Assembly (NCBI GenBank): GCA_944472155.2
Contig: OX235279.1
Span: forward strand, 118,412,110-118,476,109
Reading direction: 5' to 3'
DNA: 64,000 nucleotides
DNA from: Trichobilharzia szidati
Lineage: Eukaryota; Platyhelminthes; Trematoda; Strigeidida; Schistosomatidae
The position numbers were made by a program, and so were the translations under genes. A model generated the notes under the pieces. That model worked only from the letters and a program-made list of their open reading frames with translations. It was not told where the DNA came from and did not search any database. How positions within the stretch are numbered: the stretch's first letter is position 1; each line of letters begins with the position of its first letter. This document shows positions 35,031 through 45,790 of the stretch, piece by piece.

Positions 35031-35237
35031 GTGAGAGGACTTCAAGAGCATGATCGTCGTCTACAGCGTGAAATGTCACGTATGGTATCAGCTCATGAAC
35101 GTCAACAAGCTGTATTGAAGCGTCGTATTGAAGTCGCAGCAGCTGCTGAACGTCGACTGAAGGAATTGTTGTTACGTCAGAAAGACGTGAAACAGAAACG
35201 TGATAAACGTCCATCAGAAGTTAATAATCCTACAAAG
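35031..35237 (+). CDS. Kinesin-4 (KIF4-like) stalk exon, copy B, intact
   Basis: Sixty-nine codons lie between an acceptor (TTTAG ending 35030) and a GTGAGT donor at 35238, phase 0 to 0. The sequence RLQEHDRRLQREMSRM…VLKRRIEVAAAAERRLKELL aligns with the KIF4 stalk (ERDRKRQ…[20 protein letters not shown]). It continues RQKDVKQKRDKRPSEVNNPTK, matching the family's following basic stretch. This is the complete form of the truncated exon at 30517. It sits downstream of the linker exon that should follow it, which points to a duplication. The motor domain is not in the window. Confidence 0.78.
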
Positions 35238-35261
35238 GTGAGTTAGTATCTTTGTGTTGTA

Positions 35262-35465
35262 ATGACAAGTAGTAACCATTTGGCTTGAGGTGTGAGGACA
35301 AATACTCACTCCGGATGACATTGGTTAGTGGTCGCGGTATATTGTGAATTCAAACTTCTTCCAATTCACAATATAGCGCGACCACTTATCGCATCCGGAG
35401 TGAGTATTTGTCCTCACACCTCAAACCTGTACCCAACTGGTTACAACTTGTCATTACAACACAAA
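35262..35465. repeat. Palindrome centre inside two mirrored SINE-1 5' blocks
   Basis: The two arms meet with a 12-bp spacer at 35351-35362. Each side contains the SINE-1 5' block (GTGAGGACAAATACTCACTC and its reverse complement). The spacer CAAACTTCTTCC is itself the continuation of the SINE (reverse of GGAAGAAGTTTG), showing the turn happened within one SINE copy at a short GAATT/AATTC match. Confidence 0.8.
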
Positions 35466-35478
35466 GATACTAACTCAC

Positions 35479-35685
35479 CTTTGTAGGATTATTAACTTCT
35501 GATGGACGTTTATCACGTTTCTGTTTCACGTCTTTCTGACGTAACAACAATTCCTTCAGTCGACGTTCAGCAGCTGCTGCGACTTCAATACGACGCTTCA
35601 ATACAGCTTGTTGACGTTCATGAGCTGATACCATACGTGACATTTCACGCTGTAGACGACGATCATGCTCTTGAAGTCCTCTCAC
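35479..35685 (-). CDS. Kinesin-4 stalk exon, inverted copy B'
   Basis: This is the exact mirror of the exon at 35031-35237, translation identical, with acceptor and donor preserved on the - strand. It faces the wrong way relative to the + strand exons and so cannot join their transcript. If real, it is either a dead duplicate or part of a separate antisense transcript. Confidence 0.7.
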
Positions 35686-37638
35686 CTAAACAACAACAAT
35701 GAGTAATAATAATAATAATAATGTCATATTTGGGCTAGATCTCCTCTGTTGGTTAATTTATATCAAGAAAAGCGAGTCCAAAGGAGCTTTCCTTATAAAA
35801 TAAAGAATCAACTACTCATAGATGGATAAGTCTATCCATGACTAAGCAAACGGCTGGACACATTACACTGGTTACTAACTAGTGTCCAATCAAAAGTATC
35901 CGACATCGTCCTACAGGAGGTGAATCGTGGCTAGTAACGTCTCTAGTTGAGTCCCCTCAAAAGTGCAGATACGCCTTGCTGACTGGTGGGTGACAACTAA
36001 CCCGAAACCTAGGTCAGACAAGGCTTCCCGCCTTTAGCCTCCAACCATCTAATACATAAACAATTCACAGTGCAGTGCGTCGTGATGGTGAGCCATCTAG
36101 AATGGTGGCCATATTTTAAACTTATTATTATTGCTTCCTTTAGTTCCTAGAGGAACATAGGGCTTCAGCCGTGCGTCTCCAGTGCGTTCGCTTCTCTAAC
36201 AACGTCTTTGCCTGGCTCCACGTCTGCTTACATGCTTTCATCTCCCCTACACATGACCTCCTCCATGTCACCCTCACACTGACGACCAACTCGCCACTTC
36301 CCATTCAGGTTCCACTCGAGCAATGGCCCGGCGTGTGATGTCACTCACTTGACGGTTTCCTTTCTCAGAGTATGGCCAATCCAATCCACCTCCACTTATT
36401 CTTGCATATTTGTTGCACAATCTATTCTTGCCGGGTTGGTTCGCTCCCAGAGATCCCTGTTGCTGATCTTTTCTGGTCGGCCATGTAATCTTGAGTATTG
36501 GGAGAAGATAGTTGTTGATGAAGGTCTGTAGTTTGTTCGAAGCGCCCTTCGTGACGCGCAGTACAAGTCTCTGATCCGTATAGTAAGTAGCACTGACTTC
36601 ACATTGGAGTTGAAAATCTGGATCTTATTTTTCATGCTGAGTGTTGTTGGCCTCCACACAGATTAGAGAGAAATGGAAATTTGCCTTGCTTTTCCGATGA
36701 TCCTCGCCTTGATTTCCTTACCAGTTCTGTCCGCCCGTAGCTGAAACGATGCTTCCCAAGTAAGTGGGTGAAGGAGGTTGCTTCTTTCAGATTTATACCA
36801 TTTATGCAGGCTGATTGTTGTCTGTTGCTGTTGCTGTGGCTGTTGGCCAAGAATCTTCATCACCTCTGTTTTGTCTATGTTTACCTGAAGTCCTTCCTAT
36901 CTTTCATGCCAAATCACCTCGCGATCGACACTGTCTCCGTGTAGCACATAAAGCCAAAGAAAAGAGTAGAGAGAGATTCAAAACAGAGACAATAAACACA
37001 AGTGTGAGTAAGGGAAACGATAGTTTTACTGGATATGACAAATCACAAAGGGTGAATGCATCTGCGCCAGCCATCACCGAGAACGACTTTCAGCCATATC
37101 ACCAATTGTCTCCAGTCTTCATTGATTCTTACCATCCCGACCACCCCAATCAGGCAGACAACCAGTCTACACATCCCTGCGTGCTTGGCTGGCTGGCTTT
37201 AACTGTCACGGATTTCATTGACTGATGAAGCCCTCTTTTGGTTTGACCACTACTAGCTCTTTTCCAACCTCATCGATCCTATGTCAGTTAACAATGCCGG
37301 TGGAGGAAGGCGATGACTAGGCATGCGCAACACATGTCACAACTATCTCATTCGATGTCGCTTGACAACCTCGTCGTTTGATTTCCCTTCCAACTCACCT
37401 AACACTCGGCCGTAGCCTAACCTCAATATTGCCCACCCTATTATACCACTTCACACGAGAGATCGAACCCAGACACTATGATCTTAAAGACAACTAGCCA
37501 GTCTTTTCACGTCTAGCTGAAAGTGAATTTAGTTAAAATCCTGCTTAAGCGGTTAAACAAACTGTATCAAATAACGATCAAGTAAAATACAAGTCTAAGA
37601 GAAACTTGTGTGTGTTAACACATACATATACTACTTAC

Positions 37639-37844
37639 ATTAGTGTTTTCTTTGTCTCCTTTGAAACGAGGATTCCATTCACTTTCAGATTTTATAACTT
37701 TACTTTCAGGTTCATCTGAATCAGTAGCATTACAATTGATATGTGAACGTTTATTAATAAAATCAGGTGATATATTACGGTTATTATTTGTTAAGTGTCC
37801 ATTAGTATTTTTATCATCATTAGTATTATTTGATGATAAAATGA
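37639..37844 (-). pseudogene. Partial linker exon, inverted copy
   Basis: This is the mirror of 32829-33034: the last 206 bp of the 282-bp linker exon with its donor. The first 76 bp and the acceptor are missing because the palindrome ends here. It cannot be spliced in as a normal internal exon. Confidence 0.75.
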
Positions 37845-37984
37845 TTTACCTCCCTCACCCGCTTCAACTCAAGGTATTATACGTTGTGCTTTGTAGAGTA
37901 ATGAAAGGTAACTAATTTCATACAGTCGGTTCCTTTTATTAGTTTGATTAAAGATAGAAGATATTTATTATCAATCAAATCCCT

Positions 37985-38350
37985 GAGAACCAACATTTGA
38001 GAATTAATCTGGTAGTCACTAGCGACAGGAAGTTACCTGGAGTTCTAGTGAGAAGTAGTAACCAGAGGGACCCACTAAGTCGGTTAAATGGACGATTACT
38101 TGTCTATGACATAGATTGGCGGTTGCGCTATATATATATCATTAATTGGCAGGAGTTGGAATTCATAAGTCATTGGATTGGTTCCTAGTGGCTGAATGAT
38201 CTGCGAGCTCGCCTTATAACCGCCGGGGCCAAACCCTGGCGACTGCGCACTGTTGCGTAGTCCCTAACTAGGACGAAACAGCTGTCCAGTACTCAATAGT
38301 TTTCCAGTGGTTCTCTAACTAATGCCAACTCGTGGTCAAACCTGAGAGGA
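37985..38350 (+). repeat. SINE-1, near-complete composite copy
   Basis: After a SINE-1 3' end remnant (CAAATCCCTGAGAACCAACA at 37976) comes the 5' block (GGAAGTTACCTGGAGTTC, GGCAGGAGTTGGAATTCATA). The tRNA-like head (TAGTGGCTGAATGATCTGCG near 38190) and tail (GTCCAGTACTCAATAGTTTTCC) follow. Confidence 0.68.
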
Positions 38351-39780
38351 ACAATAAGCGCTCCAATGCACCAACATTTATGTGACTACGATTATATATT
38401 ATATTATTATTATATTATATTGGATGTGGATTAGTGAAGATTTTCCGGGATTTTGCAATATGGCGAATAGTGAATATATTTGAGCCATTCTATGGTCGAT
38501 TTTCATTTATGTCACTAGGTGCCTCCCGAGAACTGTATGCGGACGAATGACCCGCAAGTACCCATACGATTCCATACCTATTGTGAATCGGTGTCATATT
38601 TCGTAGGTAAAGGCCGTTGACTAGGCGTGCGTAGTACTTTCCTACCTGTTAGTACTCTTGAGAAAAGTGATAGACTGCACGATACAGATGTCAAAGTTCA
38701 TATCTTGATTTTATGGAACTGTGTTCTATTTTTCACGCTTGAAACTATTGATAGTGTGATAGGGTTGGATTCTAACATACAAACCTAAACCTACTCCAGG
38801 ACAAACTCTGCAGGTCAAAAAATCCTATTGTGAACCGATTGAATAGAAAGAAATTTAATCTACAAAGTGTCTTGTGATGATTGTAAGGCCAATCCAGGAG
38901 GTCAGAATCTGTTAGGTTATTGGTATATTGCAGTTCAGCGAAGTGTAAAATGATCAACCCAAAAAGTTGACTGACTTAGAAAAACAACTTAGCAGTTGTA
39001 ATGGACCCACTAACACATTAATCACGTAATGAGGTTGGCTAGTGTCACGGTTTTGTAAGCTAAGTTGGGGGAGGAGGTGAGCAATTGATCACTGAACCTT
39101 TGTCCCTCGAACATTGATACAATAGGAGTGGCACCAAAATTAATGTGCCAGAGGTATAGAAAATATTATTGACTACAAAATCATCGTATAGGAAACAACG
39201 GCACTATATAATAAGTGGAACTCGAAAGTTATATTAGTAGTACCGTGATACGATAATGGGCGATAGATTGTGCTCGAAATTTGACGAGTATGAGACTCTC
39301 AGTTGGTGGTACTCTGTCAGACAGTCAGATACACTGATACAAATACACAAACGAAGAGATAGAGACAGAGAATCAGCAAATTGTCTTGATGTGAGTCAAA
39401 ATCGACTTGTTCGAAAATCAGTATTTTGTTTGAGATTGAGGTGAATACGATTTGTTCAATTAATGGAGGAATTGGTTAAATGAAAGGTAGGTATCTGTGT
39501 GTGCGTGTGTGTGGTTGAGGTGATGTGTAAGTGGATAGAAAATTAGAATTATCGCGTCACATTGTTCATGAGTTTGTGCTTGTGTCCATGTGTAGATATG
39601 CGATTCGGTGTATTTATTTGAGGGAATTTGTGCTGGAGAATTTTAGTGAATATTTGTGTTTCAATGTGTGATTAATTTGTTGTTGGGTAGTGTGTTCTAT
39701 GCAAAAGGGTATGGTATTAGGTTGGATGTGTATCAGTGATTTGATTACTCTGGTTCGTATGTGATGTTTGTAAAAATCTC
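38351..39780. other. No gene recognised; GT-rich toward the tRNA
   Basis: I see no exon or named repeat. From about 39480 to 39770 the + strand is strongly GT-rich (GTGTGTGCGTGTGTGTGG and similar), which reverses on the far side of the tRNA. Confidence 0.4.
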
Positions 39781-39854
39781 TGGCTCCAAAGGGGATCGAA
39801 CCCTCGACATTCGCGTTATTAGCACGACGCTCTAACCGACTGAGCTAGGGAGCC
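39781..39854 (-). tRNA. tRNA-Ile (anticodon AAT)
   Basis: The 74-nt sequence folds into a cloverleaf: acceptor GGCTCCC with TGGAGCC (six pairs plus one C-T mismatch at the base), D-arm GCTC…GAGC, anticodon stem TCGTG/CGCGA, loop CTAATAA giving anticodon AAT. The T-arm is GAGGG-TTCGATC-CCCTT and the discriminator is A. The A box (TAGCTCAGTCGG) and B box (GGTTCGATCCC) are perfect. The D- and anticodon-arm sequence matches the common animal tRNA-Ile(AAT) pattern. A T5 pol III terminator follows within 10 nt (complement of AAAAA near 39772). No intron is present. Unlike the SINE heads in this window, it folds fully and has no SINE tail. Confidence 0.93.
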
Positions 39855-41040
39855 GGACATCAACCTCATTGCATCCATTCCCACAACAACGATTCAAAAT
39901 CACATCTCAGCCACCACAACACAGCTCATATCTATCCCGTCCATCCATCACATTCCACCGCCATACTATATCTGCCCACCCAGTCAGCGGAATTCATCAC
40001 AAACACTCATACACCATTCGCACAACCACTCACCACCGACCAACACACTCAGTCTTCGGCCCCTGGACACTGACAGCACGGTTGGTTCTAATCAGTTCAA
40101 GTATGACACCCCGTGCACGCACACAGAAACAAACTTAAAATGACACTTCTACTCACAGTCGGACTTAGACTGATAGTCATGGATTGATTGGTACATAGTG
40201 TAATGGCAGTGTTGATGATATAAGGATTGGAAGAATTGATGCAGTCGTGGGCGGATGGGTTTCAGAGGGAGCGAATAGATGGAGACCTGAGAGGGAAATG
40301 ATTCTGGTAACAGATGTATGTTGTATTAAATCTGGAGGATAGACAGTTTTTAGAGGATTATGGTGGTAAGATGGAGAAGGCGGCAGGTAAGTGTTGTTTG
40401 CCTCATATTTTGTTCCACTCATATATTACTAATGAGTCTCCCCGTGATTATTGTAACTTCCACTCAAATTATTCTCCATTTTGATATCATTATAAGTTTT
40501 CACCTTCCTTTTATTTGTCTTCTTCGCCTTCATCCCAAGCTTCGTCCTCCTCTGTATGTTTGTCAACTTCTTCACCTCCCTTATCTTAATATTGTTCATT
40601 TCATTTTCGTCATTGTCATTGTTATGCTTATTAATAATAGTTTGTGATTATTTCATTGATTATCATTATTTTTACTATCAGGATTATTTTAATGATTATT
40701 TTAATTTCTTCTGTATTTATTGTCATCCTGGGGACTGGTTTATTGCTGTGACCCGAAAGAACAACTCCAGTCGAAAGATAAATCATTGGGCAATTGAAAA
40801 ATCACAATAGTAAATTACAAAAAGCCCTACAGGTTGCGCTTACCTCCAGTCTGAATGCATTCACAGTAAGTTGAATACTAGTTTATTATCATTTTGTATT
40901 AGTATTATTATTTTCAACATCTTCATTCTTTGATCACGAGTGTAACATCAGTTGGAGAGAACCATTGGAAAACGAGTTGACATTCATGCGCTGCTCTACT
41001 ACTCTTTCATTTAATATTCACTAGTTTGTACTATTCCTCA
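39855..41040. other. Compositionally skewed spacer
   Basis: 39870-40135 is C/A-rich on the + strand, 40190-40390 is G-rich, and 40400-40800 is T-rich. ORFs at 39869-40138, 40177-40422 and 40360-40647 are low-complexity products of this skew. A 30-bp reverse SINE-1 tail piece lies at about 40948-40976. Confidence 0.45.
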
Positions 41041-41068
41041 GACTGGTGAGTCATCTTCACTTCACTCT

Positions 41069-41936
41069 GTGACCACAAACAACGATGAGAGCAATAGAAA
41101 CAGCCCCGACAGCCTCGTAAAGCCACGTCCCCAACTTCATATAGGAGCTTTCAACGTCAATACCCCCTGCCAAATCCGACAACAGGCATCACTAGCAAGA
41201 ACTCTGGTATCTGGAGCCATGGATATGTGTTGTGTTTCGGAGACACGCATACAAGACCCGAGTGTGGTCAATCACTTAACCCCAACCTGACCAAAAAGGT
41301 GAATCTGCAAAATTCACTGTAAGGGTGTCAGGAGACTCCTCACCTAGTTCGCTAGGACTCGCAGGTGTAGGGATAGCTTTGAGTGTTAGAGCAGAAAAAT
41401 CACTTCTTGACTGGATCCCAGTAGATAGTTGTATGTGTGCGGTCCGTCTGAACGGGTCCGTTAGAAGAAGGAAGAACGGCGTTACCCGTCGTTGTCTTTT
41501 CGTAGTCTCCGCTTATGCCCCAACAGACTGCAGTTCAGATGAACTATAGGATGATTTATACTAGGAATTGTGTGGTTAACTGCCAAAAGCAAAACGTTCA
41601 GATATAGTTGTTTTAGCAGGCGACTTCAATGCCGAAGTAGGGAAGTTGTGCCAGACTGAGAAGTATGTAGGTGGTACGTATGGAGTATCCTGCCAGCGAA
41701 CCTACAACGGTGATCGTCTTCTAAAGTTCTTTTCAGATAATCATCTGTTCCTAGTCAGCACTAGCTTTAGGCACAAAGAGAGACACTGCGTAACCTGGCG
41801 ACCTCCATCACAGAATCAACGCTTGAGTCAAATAGACCACATAGCGATTTGCGATCGTTGGCGAGGGTCAGTAGAAAACTGCCGCTCATCACGTTGTGAT
41901 CCGCGCACGTGTATGCTTACGATTAAATGGACATAA
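41069..41936 (+). pseudogene. RTE-a endonuclease domain, broken
   Basis: GAFNVNTPCQIRQQASLART and the catalytic SETRIQD motif lie in the first piece. VVSAYAP follows, then LAGDFNAEVG near 41620. The third piece ends with SQIDHIAICDRWRGS. These are the APE endonuclease motifs in order. Stops or frameshifts separate the three pieces (near 41290, 41549 and 41936), and the final SDH motif is not readable. Confidence 0.8.
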
Positions 41937-42019
41937 AAAATTGTTGGAAGCGAAGCAGTTACTTCCCCAACTAGATCGAGAGTCTGAGTCCCTATTTAAG
42001 GAAGAAATAGCGAAACGTG

Positions 42020-43830
42020 TATCTGAGGTCGACAGCAGGACTTCACCTGAGGTAGCCTGGCACAACATACAGTTAGCTGTAGACACAGCTGTAAAAGCTG
42101 TTAATAACCTAAAACCTAAAGTTAGTAAGAGCCATCGGATTTCTACCGCCTCATCCGAACTGATTGACGCAAGAAGACTGATTCCGGCAAGCTCCGACTA
42201 TGACGAGGAGCGAAAGCTACTCAAACGCAAACTAACAAGAAGCCTTTGTATCGACCGTGAACAGTAGTGAGAGACAAAAGCGAAAGAGATGGAAAAGACG
42301 TCGGCGATTGGCAACACCAGACAACTATTTAGGCTTATTAGGGAAACAGGTGGTAAAAGATAAATGATAAGTGAGACAGTCTCTGAGAAAAATAGCACCA
42401 TAATCTCTGGATAGGCGACTGGAACTCTGGAAAGAACCCTATGAGGAGCAGTTTAACTGGCCTTCAGCCACGCTCAACCTGCCGAACATCCAACGTCTCC
42501 TTGAATGAAACATAGACACAGGTCCTCCGTCCCTAACTGAGGTTACTAAGACGGCCACTAGTCTGAAACGAGGCGAAGCAGCAGGACCTGATGGAATGAC
42601 TCCGGAAGTATTTAAGTAGGGTGGAGACAGTTTACTGTCTACATTGACCGAGGTACTAGGCAGCGTCTGGGGATCGGAGGAAGCACCATCGGGTTAGTGT
42701 AAGTCACTGATTATCCATCCCCATATACAAGAAGGGAGACAAGTCTTCCTGTGATAATCACAGGTGTATTTGCTTATTCAATATGGTGGCATCTTAAGTC
42801 CTAGGCTCAATAATCATGCGTAGACTAAGTGGTGCTCTGGAGGCACAAACACGAGAGAACCATGCAGGCTTTAGACCAGGAAGAGGGTGTATTGGTCATA
42901 TCTTCACCCTTTGACCGATTCTAGAACACAGGCATACTCACCACCGGCGTCCAACCGTCATTATATTTCATGATCTAAAGGCGGCATTCAATTCTGTCGA
43001 CCGAGAGGTACTCTGGCGAAGTTAGGTTGTGAAGGGAATGCCGAGAAATACATTGCACTGATCAAGTCAATCTACTCGAATTCATGTAGCCAGGTGAGAG
43101 CTTATGGCGAGTTGTCATCTGAAGTGGTGACGACTAGTGGTGTCCGACAGGGATGCCCACTATCTCCGTTTCTATTCAATTTCATCATACATGGAATTGC
43201 CCCTAACTGCTGACTTCAGAGACTCAGGGATTGAATGGCTTGTTACCAGGGAATAATCTCGACTTAGAATGTGCAGATGATATAGTCCTTCTAGGCGAGG
43301 GCGCTGACAAAATGCAGAGTCTTCTGTACACCTTGAGCTGCAATCTACGAATGTTTGGCATGTGATTCGCTCCCACCAAATCTAAGATGATGCTATAGGA
43401 ATGGACTGGACTACACTGACTCCTAGTTTAGAAATAGGGAGTGAAGTGGTAAAGCACTTTGATCGCTTCACTTATTTAGGAAGTACCATCAGCCCCAACG
43501 GGTTGATCTCTGACGAAATCTCAGCACGAATACAGAGGGCTAGTTTCGCATTTGCGAGTTTACGCCTTCTGTGACGTAGACGTGATATCCGGGTGGTTAT
43601 TGACCAAAGGGAGGGTGCACTGCACAGCAGTCGTTTCGTCCTCCTATATGGGTGGCTGTGAGACATGGTCATTGAAAATGGAAGAAATGAAAAGACTATC
43701 TGTCTTTGATCATAGGTGCCTGCGTTGTATCTCCCGTGTGAAGTGGTATATTACGATGAGCAATACTGAGATTAGGCGTCGGTCGAGTATTAGGTGAGTT
43801 GGTAGGGAAATCAATCGACGAGGTTGTAAA
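42020..43830 (+). pseudogene. RTE-a reverse transcriptase, broken
   Basis: The linker (LRLNGHKKLLEAKQLLPQLD at 41920) leads to an RT that is cut by a stop at 42617 (end of EVFK) and others near 42697 and 42911. Recognisable blocks are HAGFRPGRGCI near 42862, HDLKAAFNSVDREVLW near 42970, GVRQGCPLSPFLFNF near 43140 and CADDIVLLGEGADKMQS near 43270, where the usual aromatic before ADD is Cys. The C-terminus reads [16 protein letters not shown] near 43700. Confidence 0.78.
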
Positions 43831-44579
43831 GTTACTTCGATTGAGATGGTTGTGACATGTGTTACACATGTCTAGTCATCACCTTCCTCGATGGATTATG
43901 TTAACTGACATAGGATCGATGAGGTTGGAAAAGAGCTAGCACGAGGTTTTCAAACCAAAATATGGCACCAGTCAATGAAATCCACAGCAGTTAGATTAAG
44001 CCAGGCACATAGGAAGGTGTAGACTTCCTGGTTGGGGTCGTCGGGACAGCAAAAACTAATGGCTGAAGACAATTGGTGATATAGCTCAAAATCATTCCCA
44101 TTGGCGCAGATACATCCACTCCTTGTGACTTGTAATTTCCGATGAAGCTACATAGTTCTTCGTTATTACTATTCCTTTTGTGTCATATCCCTGTCTACTG
44201 TCTCTATTTTGCATTTCTTCTTTTGCTTTGTGTTCTGAGTGAAGTGTGGCGATTTGAACTGCTGCACATCAATACAAAGTTCTATGTTGAAAACAGATAG
44301 ATAGACGGATATTCAAGGGACTCTGACTTTAAAAAAGATTCGTAGATGATGATATATCTATCATATATAATGAAAACTAATACATTTGGAAGACTTCATG
44401 AAAGTATTCACTGACGATCATCTTGATGTCTAGTCTACTTTAGAAAAAAACAAAGTGCAAAATATCCTCTTCGTAATTTGCCACTCACAAAATAAATAGC
44501 TGACAACTCGTTGAAAAGATCAGTTAACAGAAAAACGGACAAAAATCGCGTCAACTGATGTATTTTTACCATTTCATTC

Positions 44580-45790
44580 ACATTAATATAAACGAGATCT
44601 AGTTCGTTCTCTCTCAACACGTGTCCAGGAATTTTGAGTGAAGACAGTATTGATGAAGAATTTCGTCAAATGGAAGAAACGTTTATGAAGAATGTACATA
44701 TACACATGTAACATGGATTATAGAAGCTAATGGGAGATGTTTTTTTAACGAAAGTAATTCACAGAATAGAAGAAGAAAATATTTCATAAAGACCTGGAAT
44801 TCAGGCGATGAAATTCGGAATGTGAAGTATTCTCGAAAAGCGGTTGTCGTCGAGCAAATGCATTCGCTGGAGAAAAAACCCAACAACACCGAGACTAGAA
44901 ATTCATAGCTCAGAGTTCAAGGAATAAAATATGTACGTGGATATTTCTGTTAATTGTCCTATTGGGATAATATTTCAATTGATTTTTTCTTTTTCCAGGA
45001 TTCTTGCCCTCAACTGACACCTTTAATCAATAAAGTTAGCATCATCAAAGACCACAAGAAAATTCATTCTACCATACATGAGGAATATCTCTGAAATAAC
45101 AGCCAGAATACTGAAACCGTTAGATATAGATATAGCACACAAACCAGTAAAATCGCTTAATTCGATATTATGCAAACCAAAAGATCCAACAGAAAAAGGG
45201 GATAAAATTAATACCATCTACAAAATAAATTGTATGAACTGCAACAAACATTACGTCGGCCAAAGTAGGCGTCCCCTTCGAATCAGAATCCAAGAACATA
45301 AATCAGCCGTGAAAAGACATGATATGTATTCTTTAGTATCAATGCATACAGACAATTATGGCCATCAATTTGATTGGGATCATGTCAAAATCTTAAACAG
45401 AGGAAACACGAAAAGTGCCAGAGAATTCCCAGAAGCCTGGTACTCAAGCGAAAATGCGATTAACAAACATGTTAATATAGATGAAATATACCAATTAATA
45501 AAAAGTAAATCAGGTGACCAAAAAGTTTAAAATCCAAGTCAATAGAAAGTGGTCAATACATATGTAACCAGGAGACGCAATTACATCACGCATGAAGAAA
45601 TTTAAATCATTTCACTTTGTGCTAAATATGGCGCTGAAGATGTCGCCCAGAAGGACGACGAAAGCTTCGCAACTAAACCAACCATCTCAGAGAACACTTT
45701 TAATTGCAAATCATCCACCTGAGCTACAAATCTTCTCTATTATTTCAAAGTTGGCAGCTATTCAAATACAGAGGATTATGTAAGTGAAAT
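44580..45790 (+). mobile_element. PLE-1 fragment (Penelope-like) with GIY-YIG endonuclease
   Basis: The GIY-YIG region at 45078-45530 is preceded by relics of the RT-endonuclease linker. A decayed stretch near 44635-44680 reads SIDEEFRQMEETFMKN. A stop lies near 45025. After the endonuclease, a broken tail (45592-45783) continues the element's 3' part. The RT core itself is not present. Confidence 0.7.
45078..45530 (+). CDS. GIY-YIG endonuclease domain of a Penelope-like element
   Basis: The frame is open for 150 codons from this ATG and for some 17 codons before it (…KFILPYMRNISEITAR). Motifs: TIYKI (residues 46-50) and YVG (59-61) form the GIY-YIG strands, C52 and C55 form the PLE-specific CxxC pair, Arg70 and the RIQEH helix follow, then HTDNYGHQFDWDHV and REFPEAWYS with the conserved Glu. 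In PLEs this domain cuts target DNA for insertion. It is fused in life to an RT, which is missing here, so this is a surviving piece, not an independent gene. All core residues look intact. Confidence 0.8.
   Translation: MRNISEITARILKPLDIDIAHKPVKSLNSILCKPKDPTEKGDKINTIYKINCMNCNKHYVGQSRRPLRIRIQEHKSAVKRHDMYSLVSMHTDNYGHQFDWDHVKILNRGNTKSAREFPEAWYSSENAINKHVNIDEIYQLIKSKSGDQKV

Larger units (their letters stand above)
32829..35350 (+). repeat. Left arm of a 5-kb palindrome
   Basis: Positions map to the right arm as x to 70673-x on the outer part and x to 70716-x on the inner part. The shift is caused by a 43-bp segment (34729-34771) absent from the right arm. Every ORF along the arm is mirrored with identical translation, so identity is very high. 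The arm begins inside the exon at 32753-33034 and holds RTE-a and RTE-b 3' ends, a SINE-3 and a kinesin exon. Confidence 0.92.
35363..37844 (-). repeat. Right arm of the 5-kb palindrome
   Basis: This is the inverted copy of 32829-35350. It contains reverse-oriented copies of the kinesin exon B, SINE-3, RTE-b (36120-36911), RTE-a (36918-37503) and part of the linker exon. It ends at 37844, where the match to the left arm breaks inside that exon. A 43-bp deletion at the 35944/35945 junction is the largest difference seen between arms. Confidence 0.92.
41041..44300 (+). mobile_element. RTE-a retrotransposon, longest copy
   Basis: The element contains an APE endonuclease in pieces (41069-41290, 41325-41549, 41646-41936), a linker (41896-42267), the RT in broken frames to about 43800, and a 3' UTR ending in a GATA/GACA-rich tail near 44300. 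It has at least three stops in common with the 12921-15210 copy. The order endonuclease then RT without long ORF1 and the SGVRQGCPLSPFLFNF block point to the RTE clade (SR2-like). Confidence 0.85.

Noticed and set aside
39869..40138. An 89-codon ORF rich in His, Thr and Pro
   Set aside because: It is a product of CA-rich low-complexity sequence beside the tRNA.
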